Below are positions 1 through 8,391 of a stretch of 64,000 nucleotides of DNA, in pieces. The notes under the pieces were generated by a model. That model did not search any database, was not told the DNA's origin, and saw only the letters and a list, made by a program, of their open reading frames with translations. Positions within the stretch are counted from its first letter, which is position 1. Each line of letters begins with the position of its first letter. The DNA is from CBDUEF01 sp018063485 (GTDB taxonomy: Bacteria > Pseudomonadota > Alphaproteobacteria > Rhodobacterales > Rhodobacteraceae), in NCBI GenBank assembly GCA_037045435.1, contig JBAOID010000016.1, forward strand, positions 124,001 to 188,000, in the 5' to 3' direction. The position numbers and the translations under genes are program-made.

Positions 1-447
1 ACCGGGGGCTACAATGATCGCGCCCCAGTGCATGGCGGTGGTATAGAAGGAAAGCAGGGTCGTTTCCTGCCCGCCATGCGCGTTCTGGGCCGAGGTCATC
101 GCCGAAACCGGCTTGTTGGCCAGCCCGCCCTTGCCCCAGACGCCGCCGAGTGTGTCGATAAAGGCGCGCATCTGGCTTGCCATGACGCCGAAACGGGTCG
201 GTGCCGAAACAAGATAGGCATTCGCCCATTCCATGTCTGCGGCGGTTGCCGCCGGAATATTTGCGGATTTTTCGGTTTGGGCCTGCCAGGCATCCACCCC
301 GGCGACAACGTGATCCGGCGCGGTTTCGGGGGCTTTCAATAGCCGCACCTCGGCACCTGCGGCTTTTGCCGCCTCGGCTGCGATGGCGGCCATCTGATGG
401 TTGGTGCCGTAGCTTGAATAATAGATAATGGCGAGTTTGACGGTCAT
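1..447 (-). CDS. WrbA-like flavodoxin / NAD(P)H:quinone oxidoreductase (3' end cut by window)
   Basis: The minus-strand frame opens at an ATG (445-447) eight bases behind an AGGAGA ribosome site and stays open to the window edge (149 codons). It starts MTVKLAIIYYSSYGTN, the phosphate-binding loop of flavodoxin-fold WrbA proteins, and later has SAPTRFGVMASQMRAFIDT and a stretch ending AMHWGAIIVAP, both WrbA-like. The family makes tetrameric FMN enzymes that reduce quinones by two electrons in the cytoplasm. The C-terminal quarter lies outside the window. It follows the DoxX gene on the same strand after 93 bases and both diverge from a LysR regulator, which suggests a quinone or oxidative stress response unit controlled by that regulator. 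The gene name itself is not certain because paralogues exist. Confidence 0.85.
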   Translation of the reverse strand, partial: MTVKLAIIYYSSYGTNHQMAAIAAEAAKAAGAEVRLLKAPETAPDHVVAGVDAWQAQTEKSANIPAATAADMEWANAYLVSAPTRFGVMASQMRAFIDTLGGVWGKGGLANKPVSAMTSAQNAHGGQETTLLSFYTTAMHWGAIIVAPG

Positions 448-540
448 GCGAGTTCTCCTGTCAGTCGGGTTGAGAGTTGGGTGCTGCCTGTTGCGGCAAC
501 ATTGGTGCGGCCCGTTGGGCGGCTTGTCGCAGTCAGCACC

Positions 541-939
541 TTAGCGCCGAGCGCGCTGGGCGTCGACACTCCATGGTCCGGGGCCTGCGAACACAAGATA
601 AAGGAACACAAAGCTGTAAAGGATCGCCGCATCGCCGCCGTTCAGGGTTGGGAAAAAGTTCTGCGGGGCATGCGCGATGAAATAGGCCACCGCCATCAAA
701 CCCGAAAGCACAAAGGCAACCGGGCGGGTAAACAGCCCGACGACCAGCAAGGCCCCCCCGAACAGTTCCAGCACGCCAGCAATCCACGGCAGCGTGAAGG
801 CGGCGGGCGAGAAAGTCGGACGCCGGAAAATTGAGCAGCTTTTGCGATCCATGCGCAAGGAAGATCAGGGCGGTTGCATGATCCGCAGCAGGCTGAGCAT
901 GCGCGGGGCCCATATGGTCTCAAGTTGGTTGGTGGTCAT
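541..939 (-). CDS. DoxX family membrane protein (two frameshifts)
   Basis: The protein opens at ATG 937-939 (MTTNQLETIWAPRMLSLLRI) behind an AGGAAACC ribosome site. It then continues in a second frame (ALIFLAHGSQKLLNFPASD) and a third (SPAAFTLPWIAGVLELFGG...) to the stop at 541. Joined, this is a typical DoxX protein of about 130 residues with four predicted membrane helices. The HGSQKL motif after helix 1 and the LELFGGALLVVGLFTR stretch are characteristic. Breaks lie near 870-885 and 810-822; one base lost and one extra T would explain them. DoxX proteins are linked to quinone or thiol redox at the membrane, and here the partner is the wrbA-like gene downstream. Confidence 0.8.
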
Positions 940-1078
940 TCTGGTTTCCTTTTATCCTGCTGGGTTGTCAGGCCTTATGCTATGCCTGTTCTGCTTGATG
1001 CGCCTGTTAAAGCCTGACGTTTCAGTCAAAAGCTGTGCTTCCTTGCATCAGATATAGGCAGGCAGTTCATATTCTTGA

Positions 1079-1103
1079 ATAGTTATAATCTTGCATTCAC
1101 TAT
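1079..1103. promoter_or_regulatory. Dyad in the divergent doxX / LysR gap
   Basis: The AT-rich gap 940-1126 holds an inverted repeat ATAGT-N15-ACTAT. It lies 23 bases before the LysR start and contains the T-N11-A style spacing expected of LysR sites. It is a candidate autoregulatory operator; this is inference from position and symmetry only. Confidence 0.35.
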
Positions 1104-1126
1104 TGCAGTTGGCGTAATGATTCCAC

Positions 1127-2026
1127 ATGGGCGAACTTGAATCCATTCGGGTGTTTTTGACCGTTGCCGCACAGCAGAGCTTTGCTGGCGCTGCGCGTCA
1201 CCTAGGCATGACACCGGCCTCGGTCACCCGCACCATCGCAGCACTTGAGGCGCAGCTTGGTGTGCAACTGCTGGTGCGCACAACGCGCCAGGTCTCGCTG
1301 ACTTCGGCGGGGGCGGCCTATGCCACGCGGGTGACGCCGCTGGCCAGGGGGCTGGCCGAGGCAGCGGATGAGACGCGCGAAGGGCAGGGCATCACTTCGG
1401 GCCGTCTTCGCATCAGCGCGCCGCTGTCGCTGGGGGTCAAGGTGCTGCCAGCGGTTCTATCGCAATTCGCCGCGCTGTATCCGCAAACCTCGGTGGACGT
1501 CAACCTGTCCGACCGCTTTGTCGATATCGTCGAAGAAGACTATGATCTGGCGATCCGCATTTCCGGCCCGCCCAGCGATAAATCAACGATCTGGCGCAAG
1601 ATCTGCAAGGTGCCACGCCTTTTGGTCGCAACGCCGAATTACCTGCGCGCGCGCGGCACCCCACAGCAGCCCGAAGATCTGGGCGATCACGACTGTCTTG
1701 GCTATCGCGATGACCTGGGCGAAGATGTCTGGCATCTGTCAAACGGCAAGCGCCAGCGCAGCCACAAGGCACTAGGCCGTCTCAGTGCCAACAATGGTGA
1801 ACTTCTGGCGGCGCTGGTCCTGAATGGTGAGGGCATCGCTCTGCTACCCCGTTTCATCGTCGAAGCCGCTATCGCCGCTGGACATATGGCTAGGGTCTTG
1901 CCGGACTGGTCAGCGCCGGAAATCTGGTTGACGCTTTACTATCCGCCCTATGAGCAATTGCCGCTGCGGGTCGCGGTCTTTTCAGACTTTTTTGAGACCC
2001 ATGTGAATGAGACCTGCCCGCTTTGA
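1127..2026 (+). CDS. LysR family transcriptional regulator
   Basis: A 299-residue intact LysR protein. Residues 1-60 form the winged helix-turn-helix (SFAGAARHLGMTPASVTRTI recognition region). Residues from about 90 form the type 2 periplasmic-binding-like effector domain, beginning SGRLRISAPLSLGVKVLPAV, which places it in the large group of LysR proteins that often control adjacent quinone reductase or oxidoreductase genes. It is divergent from the doxX-wrbA-like pair with a 187-base gap, the usual LysR target layout. The ATG at 1127 has no strong ribosome site. Effector unknown. Confidence 0.92.
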   Translation: MGELESIRVFLTVAAQQSFAGAARHLGMTPASVTRTIAALEAQLGVQLLVRTTRQVSLTSAGAAYATRVTPLARGLAEAADETREGQGITSGRLRISAPLSLGVKVLPAVLSQFAALYPQTSVDVNLSDRFVDIVEEDYDLAIRISGPPSDKSTIWRKICKVPRLLVATPNYLRARGTPQQPEDLGDHDCLGYRDDLGEDVWHLSNGKRQRSHKALGRLSANNGELLAALVLNGEGIALLPRFIVEAAIAAGHMARVLPDWSAPEIWLTLYYPPYEQLPLRVAVFSDFFETHVNETCPL

Positions 2027-2070
2027 CGCGGACAGGTGTTTGTGCGGTCATTGCCTTGGGATGGCAAAGG

Positions 2071-2421
2071 TTATTTTGACGGCGGGGTATCTTGCGATAT
2101 GCAGGTCTGCAGGCTGCCTGCCGCCATTTCGTTTTCCCGTGTTGCGGTGTCACCCTTGGTCCACCATACATCCGCGCCGGACACATATTTTGCACCCGAG
2201 TTTGAAACCACGTTGACGAAGATGCGCTCTTCCCGGTCAATCGGCAAAATGGCAAGCGCATTTGCACCCATGTTCACATATTGAACGGCAAAGGCGTCTG
2301 CATCGCCGCAGATATGGGTTTGCGACAGGACACTGTGCGCAGCCCCGAGTTTGAGCGGAATGGAATGGGTCATTTGCGCTGATGGACCTGCACCGGTTTC
2401 GTTCCTGTCTTTTGAGAGCAA
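2071..2421 (-). CDS. MliC-like lysozyme inhibitor domain protein, possibly truncated
   Basis: The frame encodes 116 residues. From about residue 37 it matches the MliC fold pattern: HICGDADAFAVQYVN, then FVNVVSNSGAKYVSGADVWW, then TKGDTA, with a Cys near each end that would form the family disulfide. MliC-type proteins inhibit c-type lysozyme in the periplasm or outer membrane. No signal peptide or lipobox is visible at the N-terminus, which is abnormal, so the front of the gene may be lost or shifted to another frame. An internal start at Met17 (position 2373) is possible. Confidence 0.5.
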   Translation of the reverse strand: MLSKDRNETGAGPSAQMTHSIPLKLGAAHSVLSQTHICGDADAFAVQYVNMGANALAILPIDREERIFVNVVSNSGAKYVSGADVWWTKGDTATRENEMAAGSLQTCISQDTPPSK

Positions 2422-3307
2422 TACTCGCCATCAAGGAGACCGGATAAGGCAGCGATTTTGTGGTTGCCGCCCGTAATGCAAGAAGGTTCTGAACTTATTG
2501 GCGCGCGATCGAGTGCGAACTTCTGTCAGGCCTCGTGATGCGGCACTTCCAGAAGCCGCGGGCCGGGGTGGTGATCAGCGGATCTGGTTCATATCTACAT
2601 ATCGAGCTATCAACTCGTATCGCTGAACTGGTTTTCTCAATCCGGATCTGTTCGATCATTTTGCCCATTCAGGTTGTCGTATTCTCACACCCCCTTGGCA
2701 TCCAACTCCCCGGTTTGGGCGCGCTCCGGTCCATATTGCAGGCAGGGTGGCGCCAAATTGCGCCACCGCCACCAACGGCAAAGGGTCCAGTAGCCCCGCC
2801 TGCTCGGCAGGCATCAGGGCCACTCCATCCGCCAACCGCATGGGCGTATGTTGGGACTGGCGCGGGACTTCTCGCAATTCCGATCCGTAAAAAGGGGATA
2901 AATCGGTGTAAACCAAGATCAGGTGCCGCTGGAAGCAGCGCAACCTGAGGTGGTTTGTCGTGAATGGATATTTTGGAAACATCGACGAGCTTGTGTCATG
3001 GGCTGAAATCAGGAAGGTCTTACCTTCCTCACCGTTGCTCTGACCGATCAGATCTGGTCTCCCGGCTGGACGAAACCCGGGTGAAGGTGCCGGTCGGCCT
3101 GTCTGCCAACACCATTTCGGGGGTTCATCAGGGCGCGGGCTTTGAATTCTGGTCAGGTGTTTGTCACTTTGCAGTGGTGCTGCATTGCCCCAAGGCCAGT
3201 GACAATTATCCGTCGCTATGTCACCAATGGGAAAAATGTGGCTTCTCGCCGCTGTTGCGGGGCCTGTACGCGCTGGCCGACAAGCTGGCCAACAAGAAAG
3301 AGTTTGG
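2422..3307. other. 886 bases with no recognisable gene
   Basis: Several overlapping open frames exist on both strands (for example 2535-2948 plus and 2656-3369 minus), but none gives a protein I recognise. Their composition is rich in Pro, Arg and Cys in the manner of chance frames. It may be decayed coding sequence, as the next intergenic region at 4.6-5.6 kb certainly is. The last 90 bases precede cbpA and should hold its promoter. Confidence 0.5.
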
Positions 3308-4255
3308 ATGCCCAACGATCCGTATGAGGCCCTCGGCCTGACCAAAGCGGCCACGGCCGATGACATCAAAAAGGCCTATCGCAAGCTTGTTCGTGAAAGT
3401 CATCCTGATCTGCACCCCGATGACGCAGGTGCCGAAGCCCGGTTCAAGGCGATCTCTGCGGCCTATGATCTGTTGAAAGACCCCGAAACCCGCGCGCGTT
3501 TCGATGCAGGTGAGATCGACGGGCTTGGGGCCGAGCGTCCGCAGCGGCGCTATTACCGCGATTACGCCGACGCACCTGACGCAGCCTATCAACAGCGCGA
3601 GGGCTTTGGCCCGAACGTTGACCCCGCCGACATCTTCGCCGAGATACTGCGCAACCGGGCCCGCCAAGGGGGTGGCGGTGATTTTGGGCAGCGCGGTTTT
3701 CAGGCTTCTGGGCCGGATTTGCACTACACTCTGGAGGTGCCGTTTCTTGATGCGGCGCGAGGGGCGGAAACCCGTATCACTCTGCCGGATGGCCAAAGCC
3801 TGGCCGTCAAGATCCCGCCCGGCACCGACGACGGCCAGACTCTGCGTCTGCGCGGCAAGGGCGCGCCGGGATATGGGGGCGGGCAGCCGGGCGATGCGCT
3901 GATCACGGTCTTTGTGCGCGCGCATCCGGTGTTCCGCCGGGACGGGGACGATATCTTGCTTACCCTGCCCATCACCATCGACGAGGCCGTTCTGGGTGCC
4001 AAGGTAATGGCACCGACCATCGACGGCCCCGTCGGCCTGACGATCCCTGAAGGCGCAAGCTCGGGCAAGGTGATGCGCCTGCGGGGGCGTGGTGTTGCGC
4101 GGGCGGGTCAAAAGGCGAAAGGCGATCAAAAGATCGAACTGAAGATAGTGGTTTCCCCTGCCTCCGACGCGGGTTTGCGCGCATTTCTGACCGAATGGCG
4201 AAAGACCCAAAGCTTCGACCCACGGGCCGATGTGCTGAAAGGAGCTTCGAAATGA
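3308..4255 (+). CDS. cbpA: DnaJ-like co-chaperone CbpA (curved DNA-binding protein)
   Basis: From ATG 3308 the protein (315 residues) opens MPNDPYEALGLTKAATADDI, the J domain start. The HPD motif that stimulates DnaK ATPase is visible in RESHPDLHPDD. A short linker containing GGGGDFGQRG follows, then two DnaJ C-terminal beta domains (LHYTLEVPFLDAARG and DALITVFVRAHPVFRRDG). There is no zinc finger, which separates CbpA from DnaJ. I prefer 3308 over an in-frame ATG 90 bases upstream because the J domain normally starts the protein. The stop overlaps the next ATG as ATGA, so translation is probably coupled to cbpM. Confidence 0.92.
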   Translation: MPNDPYEALGLTKAATADDIKKAYRKLVRESHPDLHPDDAGAEARFKAISAAYDLLKDPETRARFDAGEIDGLGAERPQRRYYRDYADAPDAAYQQREGFGPNVDPADIFAEILRNRARQGGGGDFGQRGFQASGPDLHYTLEVPFLDAARGAETRITLPDGQSLAVKIPPGTDDGQTLRLRGKGAPGYGGGQPGDALITVFVRAHPVFRRDGDDILLTLPITIDEAVLGAKVMAPTIDGPVGLTIPEGASSGKVMRLRGRGVARAGQKAKGDQKIELKIVVSPASDAGLRAFLTEWRKTQSFDPRADVLKGASK

Positions 4256-4593
4256 CGGAGTTTTATACCGAGGAAGAGGTCGTCGTTACCGTCACACGCC
4301 TGACGCGCAGCCAGCTTGCCCGCTATATCGACGCCGCGCTGGTCAAGCCGCAGCGTGATACCACCGGATATGTCTTTCGCCGAATAGACATCGCGCGCCT
4401 TGAACTGCTGTGTGACCTTTCCGTGGATCTTGATCTGGACGAGACGGCGCTTGGCATCGTGACATCGCTTCTGGATCAACTGCATGCCGCGCGGCAAGAT
4501 CTTGCGGCCATGACAAGTGCCATAAACATTCTGCCCCCGGATTTGCGGGCGAGCATCACGGCAGCATTGAAAAACTCTGATCGGTCTGAGTGA
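4252..4593 (+). CDS. cbpM: Chaperone modulator CbpM
   Basis: A 113-residue protein begins MTEFYTEEEVVVTVTRLTRS at an ATG overlapping the cbpA stop, with GGAG nine bases upstream inside cbpA. It has the MerR-like fold of CbpM: EEV, then LARYIDAALVKPQRD, then YVFRRIDIARLELLCDLSVD. A C-terminal helix follows. CbpM binds the CbpA J domain and inhibits its co-chaperone and DNA-binding activity. The overlap and order are those of the known cbpAM operon. Confidence 0.9.
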   Translation: MTEFYTEEEVVVTVTRLTRSQLARYIDAALVKPQRDTTGYVFRRIDIARLELLCDLSVDLDLDETALGIVTSLLDQLHAARQDLAAMTSAINILPPDLRASITAALKNSDRSE

Positions 4594-4674
4594 GCTGCCG
4601 AGACCGGGATTTGACATCGGTCCGCATTCACCACGGTATCGCAATTCACCATGACCGGCGCGCTGCATCCGAAG

Positions 4675-4875
4675 TTCGCGTCGATGAATTGTTGCCAGCG
4701 CTCAATGGCCACATCGGCATAGGCCGGGTTCAATGCAATCCTGAAACCCATCTTGCCCGTGGTTCTTGCCGCGATCAGCAAGGAACCCCACGCCATGAAA
4801 AACCAAAACTCCGCCTGACCTTGCCTGGAATTGTTCAGAAAACGGGCAGCTCATGCACTCGACCGGCTTTTATGT
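4675..4875 (-). pseudogene. Relic of a beta-class DNA methyltransferase (phage/ParB-linked type)
   Basis: Reading leftward from 4875, an ACA TAA AAG run stands where the family has T-Q-K. KPVECM follows, then one frame change, then LNNSRQGQAEF and LLIAARTTGKMGF and ALNPAYADVAIERWQ. Families of this type read TQKPVECM...LNNS.PGQAV..PF.GSGTT.IAAE.TGR...IEL.PAYVDVA..RWQ. The AdoMet motif GSGTT is degraded to WGSLL and the catalytic part is missing. It therefore has a nonsense codon, a frameshift and lost motif residues, and is dead. It is part of a decayed mobile island ending at tRNA-Glu. Confidence 0.7.
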
Positions 4876-5136
4876 GACGCAGTTGGCTTGAATGGATTTT
4901 GCCTGGAGTCCCGATGAAAAAACCAGGCGCAGGCAAAATGCCGCGCTGCGCCTTCCGCTCGGTGTTGATGCACAACTCTGATCGTAACCGATTCACATCG
5001 TGAATCCATGCGGTCAGACAGGCCGCATGCGCAAGCCATCACCCGCCCGCTACCGGGGCACGAACTGGCCCAGCCATACAGTTTCACTGAAGAAGCGAGG
5101 CTCATTGCTGAACCGTTGCCTCCTTCCCGGCGTGAG

Positions 5137-5272
5137 TGGTGGTTGGTCAAGGAGATGATCTGGCTCGCGCCGCATGATGGTTGCCCAGGCCGATCTTCGG
5201 TATTCTGCGATGCGGGGATCCAGTTCTGTCAGACGATCAAAGCCCTGTTCAAGCGGCCGTTGCGGCAGATAA
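5137..5272 (+). pseudogene. Relic of an IS5-family transposase N-terminal region
   Basis: The frame reads VKEMIWLAPHDG, then GRSSVFCDAGIQFCQTIKAL, then FKRPLRQI. This is the N-terminal region of IS5-group DDE transposases (W...EMIWLA.H.G..GRP.VFSDAAIQFCLTIK.LF.LPLRQTTG). Only about 45 codons survive. No catalytic Asp/Glu region, terminal inverted repeats or target duplication can be seen, and an integrase remnant follows directly in another frame. Confidence 0.65.
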
Positions 5273-5280
5273 CCCCGCCT

Positions 5281-5579
5281 TTCGCTCGGTTCCGGGCGCA
5301 GGCCCGACGGGTGATCGGGCTTTCCTTGTCACATCTTACCTCAAGCCCTTCACGAATAACGGCTTTGGCAACCGAATCCGTGAATGGTGCAACGCCGCGG
5401 GTCGGCCCCGTTGCAGCGTTCACTGGCTACGCCAGGCAGCCGCCGTGCGACTCGCTCAATTGGCTTGTGCCGAGTTGGAAATCATGGCGACCACGGGCCA
5501 ACAGACCAGGAATGAGGCCACGCGCTTCACGAAAGCCGCAAGTCGGAGAGTGTGGGCAGGAACACTCTTTTGTGGCTGA
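5281..5579 (+). pseudogene. Relic of a tyrosine recombinase (integrase) C-terminal domain
   Basis: The frame holds GPTGDRAFLVTSYLKPFTNN, GFGNRIREWCNAAG, then HWLRQAAAVRLAQLACAELE, then RFTKAASRRV. It matches alphaproteobacterial phage-type integrases: HxxR is kept (HWLR). The usual GHxT reads GQQT, and the catalytic Tyr of RYTKAA is Phe here. The N-terminal half is missing. With the nucleophile gone the enzyme would be inactive. It ends about 107 bases from the 3' end of tRNA-Glu, the usual place of an integrase whose element uses a tRNA gene as attachment site. Confidence 0.7.
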
Positions 5580-5686
5580 CAGCGGAAAAAAACTGAAACG
5601 AAAGCGCCACACTTTTAACCCTAATGTCCAAAAGCGTGATTGATCTGCAGGATATGTTTGTGAAATATAAGGGGATTTTCAAGAAG

Positions 5687-5761
5687 TGGCAGCCCGTAGG
5701 GGAGTCGAACCCCTCTTGCCTGGTTGAAAACCAGATGTCCTAACCGATAGACGAACGGGCC
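5687..5761 (-). tRNA. tRNA-Glu (anticodon TTC)
   Basis: The reverse complement folds as a complete 75-base cloverleaf. The acceptor is GGCCCGT with ACGGGCT (first pair G-U), the D stem GTCT/GGAC, the anticodon stem TCTGG/CCAGG with loop TTTTCAA, and the T stem AGGGG/CCCCT with loop TTCGACT. The discriminator is G with encoded CCA. The anticodon is TTC for Glu. The form is that of Rhodobacteraceae tRNA-Glu. Its 3' end faces the relic integrase island. Confidence 0.97.
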
Positions 5762-5816
5762 ACTGCGGCGCTGAATAGGCGAGGTTGGCGCGTAGGGCAA
5801 GAGGGAATTTGCACCC

Positions 5817-6614
5817 TCAGCGGTCGATTCTTGCTGCCATGATGGCAATTGCTTCCTGATAGACGCTGGCGGCATTCCATTCCTTGATCACCGGGTAATT
5901 CGGCTCACCTTTTTGATAGCCTGCGCCGGCGCGCCAACCCTTTTGTGCCAGATAATTGGCAGTTGAGGCCAAAGCATCGGCCGAATCGTTGAGGTTGATC
6001 ACCCCATCACCATTGCCATCGGCGCCGTAACGCAGGGCGTTCCCGGGCAAGAACTGAGTATGGCCCAATTCTCCATGTTTGGCCCCGATCGAGGCGGTTG
6101 TGATGACACCTCGGTCCACCAGTTCAAGTGCCGCAATCAGATGCGGTGTGAAGAAATCCGTGCGGCGGCAATCATAGGACAAGGTGGCGATGGCCGAAAC
6201 CACATTGGTATCGCCCATAAATCCGCCAAAGCCGGTTTCCATGCCATGGATGGTCAGGATCACCCCGGCAGGGACGCCGTATCTTGCTTCAAGATCGGCG
6301 TAGAATCCGGGGCTCTTGGCCTTGCGGGCACGGCCCTGTTTCACGATTGTATCCGCCCCGCGCACCTTGAGGAATTTCTCGATCGTGTATTTGAAACTTT
6401 TCTGGTTGCGGTCGGCGGCGATGGTGGCCTTGGAATAACTGGCACCCTGAAGCGCCGCCAAGCCTTTGGGGCCAACGCCAGCGGCCTTGGCCTCGGCGGC
6501 GATCTGGGGCTTCCACGCTTCGAATTGGCCTCCGTCATTGCTGCAGGGGGCTGCATTGGCGGGCATGGAAAGCAGGGGCAGGATCAGGGCGGCAAGGCGA
6601 AGGGACAGCGACAA
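5817..6614 (-). CDS. Lytic murein transglycosylase (MltB/SLT family)
   Basis: The mature part begins after a signal peptide LSLSLRLAALILPLLSMPAN. It runs through FKYTIEKFLKVRGADTIVKQ and the catalytic stretch VILTIHGMETGFGGFMGDTN, whose Glu is the expected acid, and ends with LAQKGWRAGAGYQKGEP. I place the start at TTG 6614 because GGAG stands eight bases before it; an in-frame upstream ATG at 6743 would add about 43 residues before the signal peptide. The enzyme cleaves peptidoglycan glycan strands in the periplasm to give 1,6-anhydro ends. The length (265 residues) suits the family. Confidence 0.88.
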   Translation of the reverse strand: MSLSLRLAALILPLLSMPANAAPCSNDGGQFEAWKPQIAAEAKAAGVGPKGLAALQGASYSKATIAADRNQKSFKYTIEKFLKVRGADTIVKQGRARKAKSPGFYADLEARYGVPAGVILTIHGMETGFGGFMGDTNVVSAIATLSYDCRRTDFFTPHLIAALELVDRGVITTASIGAKHGELGHTQFLPGNALRYGADGNGDGVINLNDSADALASTANYLAQKGWRAGAGYQKGEPNYPVIKEWNAASVYQEAIAIMAARIDR

Positions 6615-7179
6615 AATGTTTACTCCGGGCAAGATCTGCTTCCCACCATATTGCGAGGGCAGGTACTTGCAACCCCTGCTGTGGAACGGGGATTTCTTTC
6701 CCTGAGTGCCCCGCGCCACATCAAGCCAAGCCATTGACCACAAGGATGGTTTGATCGGCAGGGCGCTCGGTGGCTATTGTGCCCTTTGCCCATGTCGGGT
6801 CTGTCTGCATATCAGGGGAGAAAGATCGACTGCATCCGCCAGAGTCCCGAAAGTTCGTTTTGCCAGGTACGCATGGCAGTTTCTCGTATGGCCGTGAACC
6901 CAGATCAAAGGATGTGAGTTCATTCCTTTCACGGGTGCGCCAAGCGGATTCTTTCGGTCACTTCTCATTCCACTGATCTTGAAAACAATGCGATGACTGC
7001 GCTTGACCTTCGAGAGGGGCAGGGCGCTGGTACACTCCGGGGGCGTTCTCTTGAGCTGCCGCCATTTGAATCCGGCCAGTTCCAACCCGTGAAAGTCGAG
7101 ACCCGCCTTATGTAGCCTTGAATTGTTGTCCATCAAACCGGCAATATGCCGGTGGGCGTGTATGTGGAATGAGGCCAAT
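6615..7179. other. 565 bases with no recognisable gene
   Basis: The gap between the divergent transglycosylase and SDR genes. A long minus-strand frame (6774-7589) crosses it and runs antisense through the SDR gene, but its translation resembles nothing I know. The promoters of both flanking genes should lie here. I see no clear hairpin or repeat. Confidence 0.5.
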
Positions 7180-7923
7180 ATGAGCATTGACGCAAGATCG
7201 ATCCTGATCACCGGGGCAGGCGGTGGCATTGGCCGCGCTACGGCGCGGGCCTTTTTGCAACAGGGATGGCGCGTGGCCCTGTTGGGGCGGCAGCGTGAGA
7301 GACTTGAGGAAACTGCGCAGGCAAACGAGGCATTGATCGTGGTGGCCGATGTGGGCAGACCCGAACAGGTGGATGCGGGATTTACGGCGGTGCAGGCGGG
7401 TTTTGGTCGGCTGGATGTGTTGTTCAACAACGCCGGTATCTTCGCCAAGCCTGCACCAATTGATGAAATCCCGGTGCAGGATTGGCTGGAGCTTTGCCAG
7501 ACCAACATCACGGGCATGTTTTTGTGCGCGCGCGCGGCCTTTGGCATGATGCGGGCGCAATCGCCCCAAGGCGGGCGGATCATCAACAACGGCTCGGTTT
7601 CCGCCCATGTGCCGCGCCCCGGATCTGCCCCTTATACGATGTCGAAACACGCGGTTACCGGGCTGACCCGCAGTTTGGCGCTGGATGGGCGCGCGTTCAA
7701 CATCGCTTGCGGGCAGATCGACATCGGCAATGCGTTGAGCGATATGACCTCTCGGTTTGGCCAGGGAGTGCCACAGGCGGATGGCCATATGGCCCCGGAA
7801 CCGGTTTTTGACACCGTTCATGCCGCCCAAGCGGTGCTGCATATGGCGCAACTGCCGCTGTCGGTGAATGTGCCCTTCATGACTCTGATGGCGCGCGACA
7901 TGCCCTATATCGGGCGTGGCTAG
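7180..7923 (+). CDS. SDR family NAD(P)-dependent oxidoreductase
   Basis: A 247-residue classical short-chain dehydrogenase begins MSIDARSILITGAGGGIGRA, with the TGxxxGIG cofactor loop. NNAGIFAK gives the NNAG motif, NGSVSAHVPRPGSA the catalytic Ser, and YTMSK the YxxxK active site. I use ATG 7180, preceded by GAGG, rather than the frame start 57 bases upstream. The substrate cannot be told from sequence. Its tail overlaps the ArsR gene on the other strand by four bases. Confidence 0.88.
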   Translation: MSIDARSILITGAGGGIGRATARAFLQQGWRVALLGRQRERLEETAQANEALIVVADVGRPEQVDAGFTAVQAGFGRLDVLFNNAGIFAKPAPIDEIPVQDWLELCQTNITGMFLCARAAFGMMRAQSPQGGRIINNGSVSAHVPRPGSAPYTMSKHAVTGLTRSLALDGRAFNIACGQIDIGNALSDMTSRFGQGVPQADGHMAPEPVFDTVHAAQAVLHMAQLPLSVNVPFMTLMARDMPYIGRG

Positions 7924-8270
7924 GCGGCCTGTCTTGCACAAAAGAGATCATAGACCAGTGCCATGATCGCGCCAGCGCGCGCATCCGAAATGGAATAATG
8001 GATGGTCTTGCCATCACGTCTTGCTGCGACAAGGCCTTCCGAGCGCAGCCGGGCCAATTGCTGGCTGACCGCCGCCTGCCTTGCGCCCAGGCGCTCTTCC
8101 AGTTCGGTCACGGTTTTTTCACCCGACGACAAATGGCACAGAATCATCAGCCGGCCCTCATGCGACAAGGCCTTGAGAAAGGTGGCCGCCTCTGCTGCCT
8201 GCTGCGCCATTTCCTCGGGGGGCAGGGCTGCACAGCCTGTCTGCGGTGCTTGCACTTCGGCTCCTGACAT
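7920..8270 (-). CDS. ArsR family winged-helix repressor
   Basis: A 116-residue ArsR/SmtB protein. AATFLKALSHEGRLMILCHL begins the wHTH, VTELEERLGARQAAVSQQLA is the recognition helix region, and ARRDGKTIHYSISDARAG forms the wing. No obvious CxC metal site is present, though Cys are found at positions 13 and near 45 and 110. It is divergent from the PHP gene across 121 bases and convergent with the SDR gene. ArsR proteins usually repress their own promoter; the target here is unknown. Confidence 0.88.
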   Translation of the reverse strand: MSGAEVQAPQTGCAALPPEEMAQQAAEAATFLKALSHEGRLMILCHLSSGEKTVTELEERLGARQAAVSQQLARLRSEGLVAARRDGKTIHYSISDARAGAIMALVYDLFCARQAA

Positions 8271-8391
8271 CGACGCTCTCTCTCAACACATTCAAACATT
8301 CATATCATAACAAAACCTCGATGGCGAGAGTCTGGCCACTGGACTACGGGCGCTTGCCGGTTAGAGTGCGCAAATCTTTGTGAGGTCTGTC

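Noticed and set aside
3218..3307. Upstream extension of cbpA to ATG 3218
   Set aside because: The extra 30 residues have no counterpart in CbpA proteins, and the J domain starts properly at 3308.
6774..7589. Long minus-strand frame of 271 codons across the gap and the SDR gene
   Set aside because: It runs antisense to a clear SDR gene, its translation matches no family I know, and high-GC antisense frames of this size are common here.
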